The notes below the pieces were generated by a model that had not been told where the DNA came from, searched no databases, and saw only the letters and a list, made by a program, of their open reading frames with translations. Positions 63,793 through 64,000 of a stretch of DNA of 64,000 nt are shown in pieces. Each line of letters starts with the position of its first letter. Position 1 is the first letter of the stretch. Position numbers and translations under genes: made by a program. This DNA comes from Cohnella phaseoli (lineage in GTDB: Bacteria > Bacillota > Bacilli > Paenibacillales > Paenibacillaceae), in assembly GCF_003386235.1 (NCBI RefSeq), contig NZ_QRDZ01000003.1, positions 1-64,000 of the forward strand. Direction: 5' to 3'.

Positions 63793-64000
63793 ATGAATGT
63801 CGAATATATCGTCGGTGAACAAGACCGGGTATTTAGAAAAACAACTTATGTCGACGGTGGAATTATTGAAATCTACTTAGGAATGACAATCAAATTTACT
63901 ATCGTAGGCGATCAAATCTACTATGAAAAATTCGCAGTAGATCATTATGAATTGAAGGAGACCACAGAAGTTCCTAAGACAGTCGAAGACAAAATCGATT
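63793..64000 (+). CDS. Hypothetical protein, partial at window end
   Basis: At least 69 codons from MNVEYIVGEQDRVFRKTTYV; continues past the window. GGAGGGG 7 bp before the ATG, 12 bp after the tail-fibre stop, so probably the next gene of a phage-derived operon. Unrecognised. Confidence 0.6.
   Translation, partial: MNVEYIVGEQDRVFRKTTYVDGGIIEIYLGMTIKFTIVGDQIYYEKFAVDHYELKETTEVPKTVEDKID

Overview
The window comes from a low-to-mid GC, endospore-forming Firmicute of the Paenibacillaceae (a Cohnella or Paenibacillus relative). This rests on spoIIGA-sigE-sigG followed by the ylmC-pgeF-ylmE-sepF-ylmG-ylmH-divIVA cell-division cluster, a T-box-controlled ileS, lspA-rluD, a PyrR-attenuated pyr operon, and frequent TTG/GTG starts with strong AGGAGG ribosome binding sites. 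The genus call is an inference from gene order and protein style, not a database match.

Core half, 1-38,700. Positions 250-2,900 hold the sporulation sigma genes; next is a catalytically dead IS1595-like transposase relic (3,404-4,327). The division cluster spans 4,626-8,601. It is followed by the T-box and an IleS2-type isoleucyl-tRNA synthetase, a DUF5665 protein, a YteA/DksA-like protein, lspA, rluD, an LL-diaminopimelate-type aminotransferase, and pyrR-pyrC-carA-carB-pyrF-pyrE, in which pyrB is missing. Then come an ABC-2 transporter pair, convergent arrays of a 57-60 bp intergenic repeat, nagZ and glnS on the minus strand, and a five-gene MacB-like ABC operon that ends in an extracellular solute-binding protein. 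A tRNA cluster (fMet, probable Ile2, Leu) closes the region.

Mobile half, 38,713-53,092. A 14.3-kb element is inserted in the anticodon loop of tRNA-Leu(UAA), flanked by perfect 43-bp direct repeats. It carries a tyrosine integrase, a lysogeny-type switch (lipoprotein and small XRE repressor facing a promoter with palindromic operators), a sigma-like protein, an archaeo-eukaryotic-type primase, about a dozen small unknown genes including a cold-shock-domain protein and a diverged paralogous pair, a short tail tape-measure-like protein and a DUF2577/XkdR-like tail protein. No terminase, portal, capsid, sheath, baseplate or lysis gene can be seen. The content looks more like a phage satellite or strongly reduced prophage than a complete phage, and it is the best candidate for an undescribed system here. 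The element replaces the 5' half of the tRNA, and its non-coding right end holds a promoter and repeated palindromic motifs.

Right flank, 53,143-64,000. A decayed tandem integration (integrase fragments at 53.3 and 55.4 kb) encloses a macrodomain protein, a NUDIX hydrolase and two unknown genes. Beyond it lie a TPR lipoprotein, a DUF6199-like membrane protein, a frameshifted lipoprotein, a GNAT acetyltransferase, an SLH/PrcB-like exported protein, a DUF4177 protein, a secreted FN3-cohesin-dockerin-like protein, and a tail-fibre-like gene followed by an open reading frame that runs off the window.
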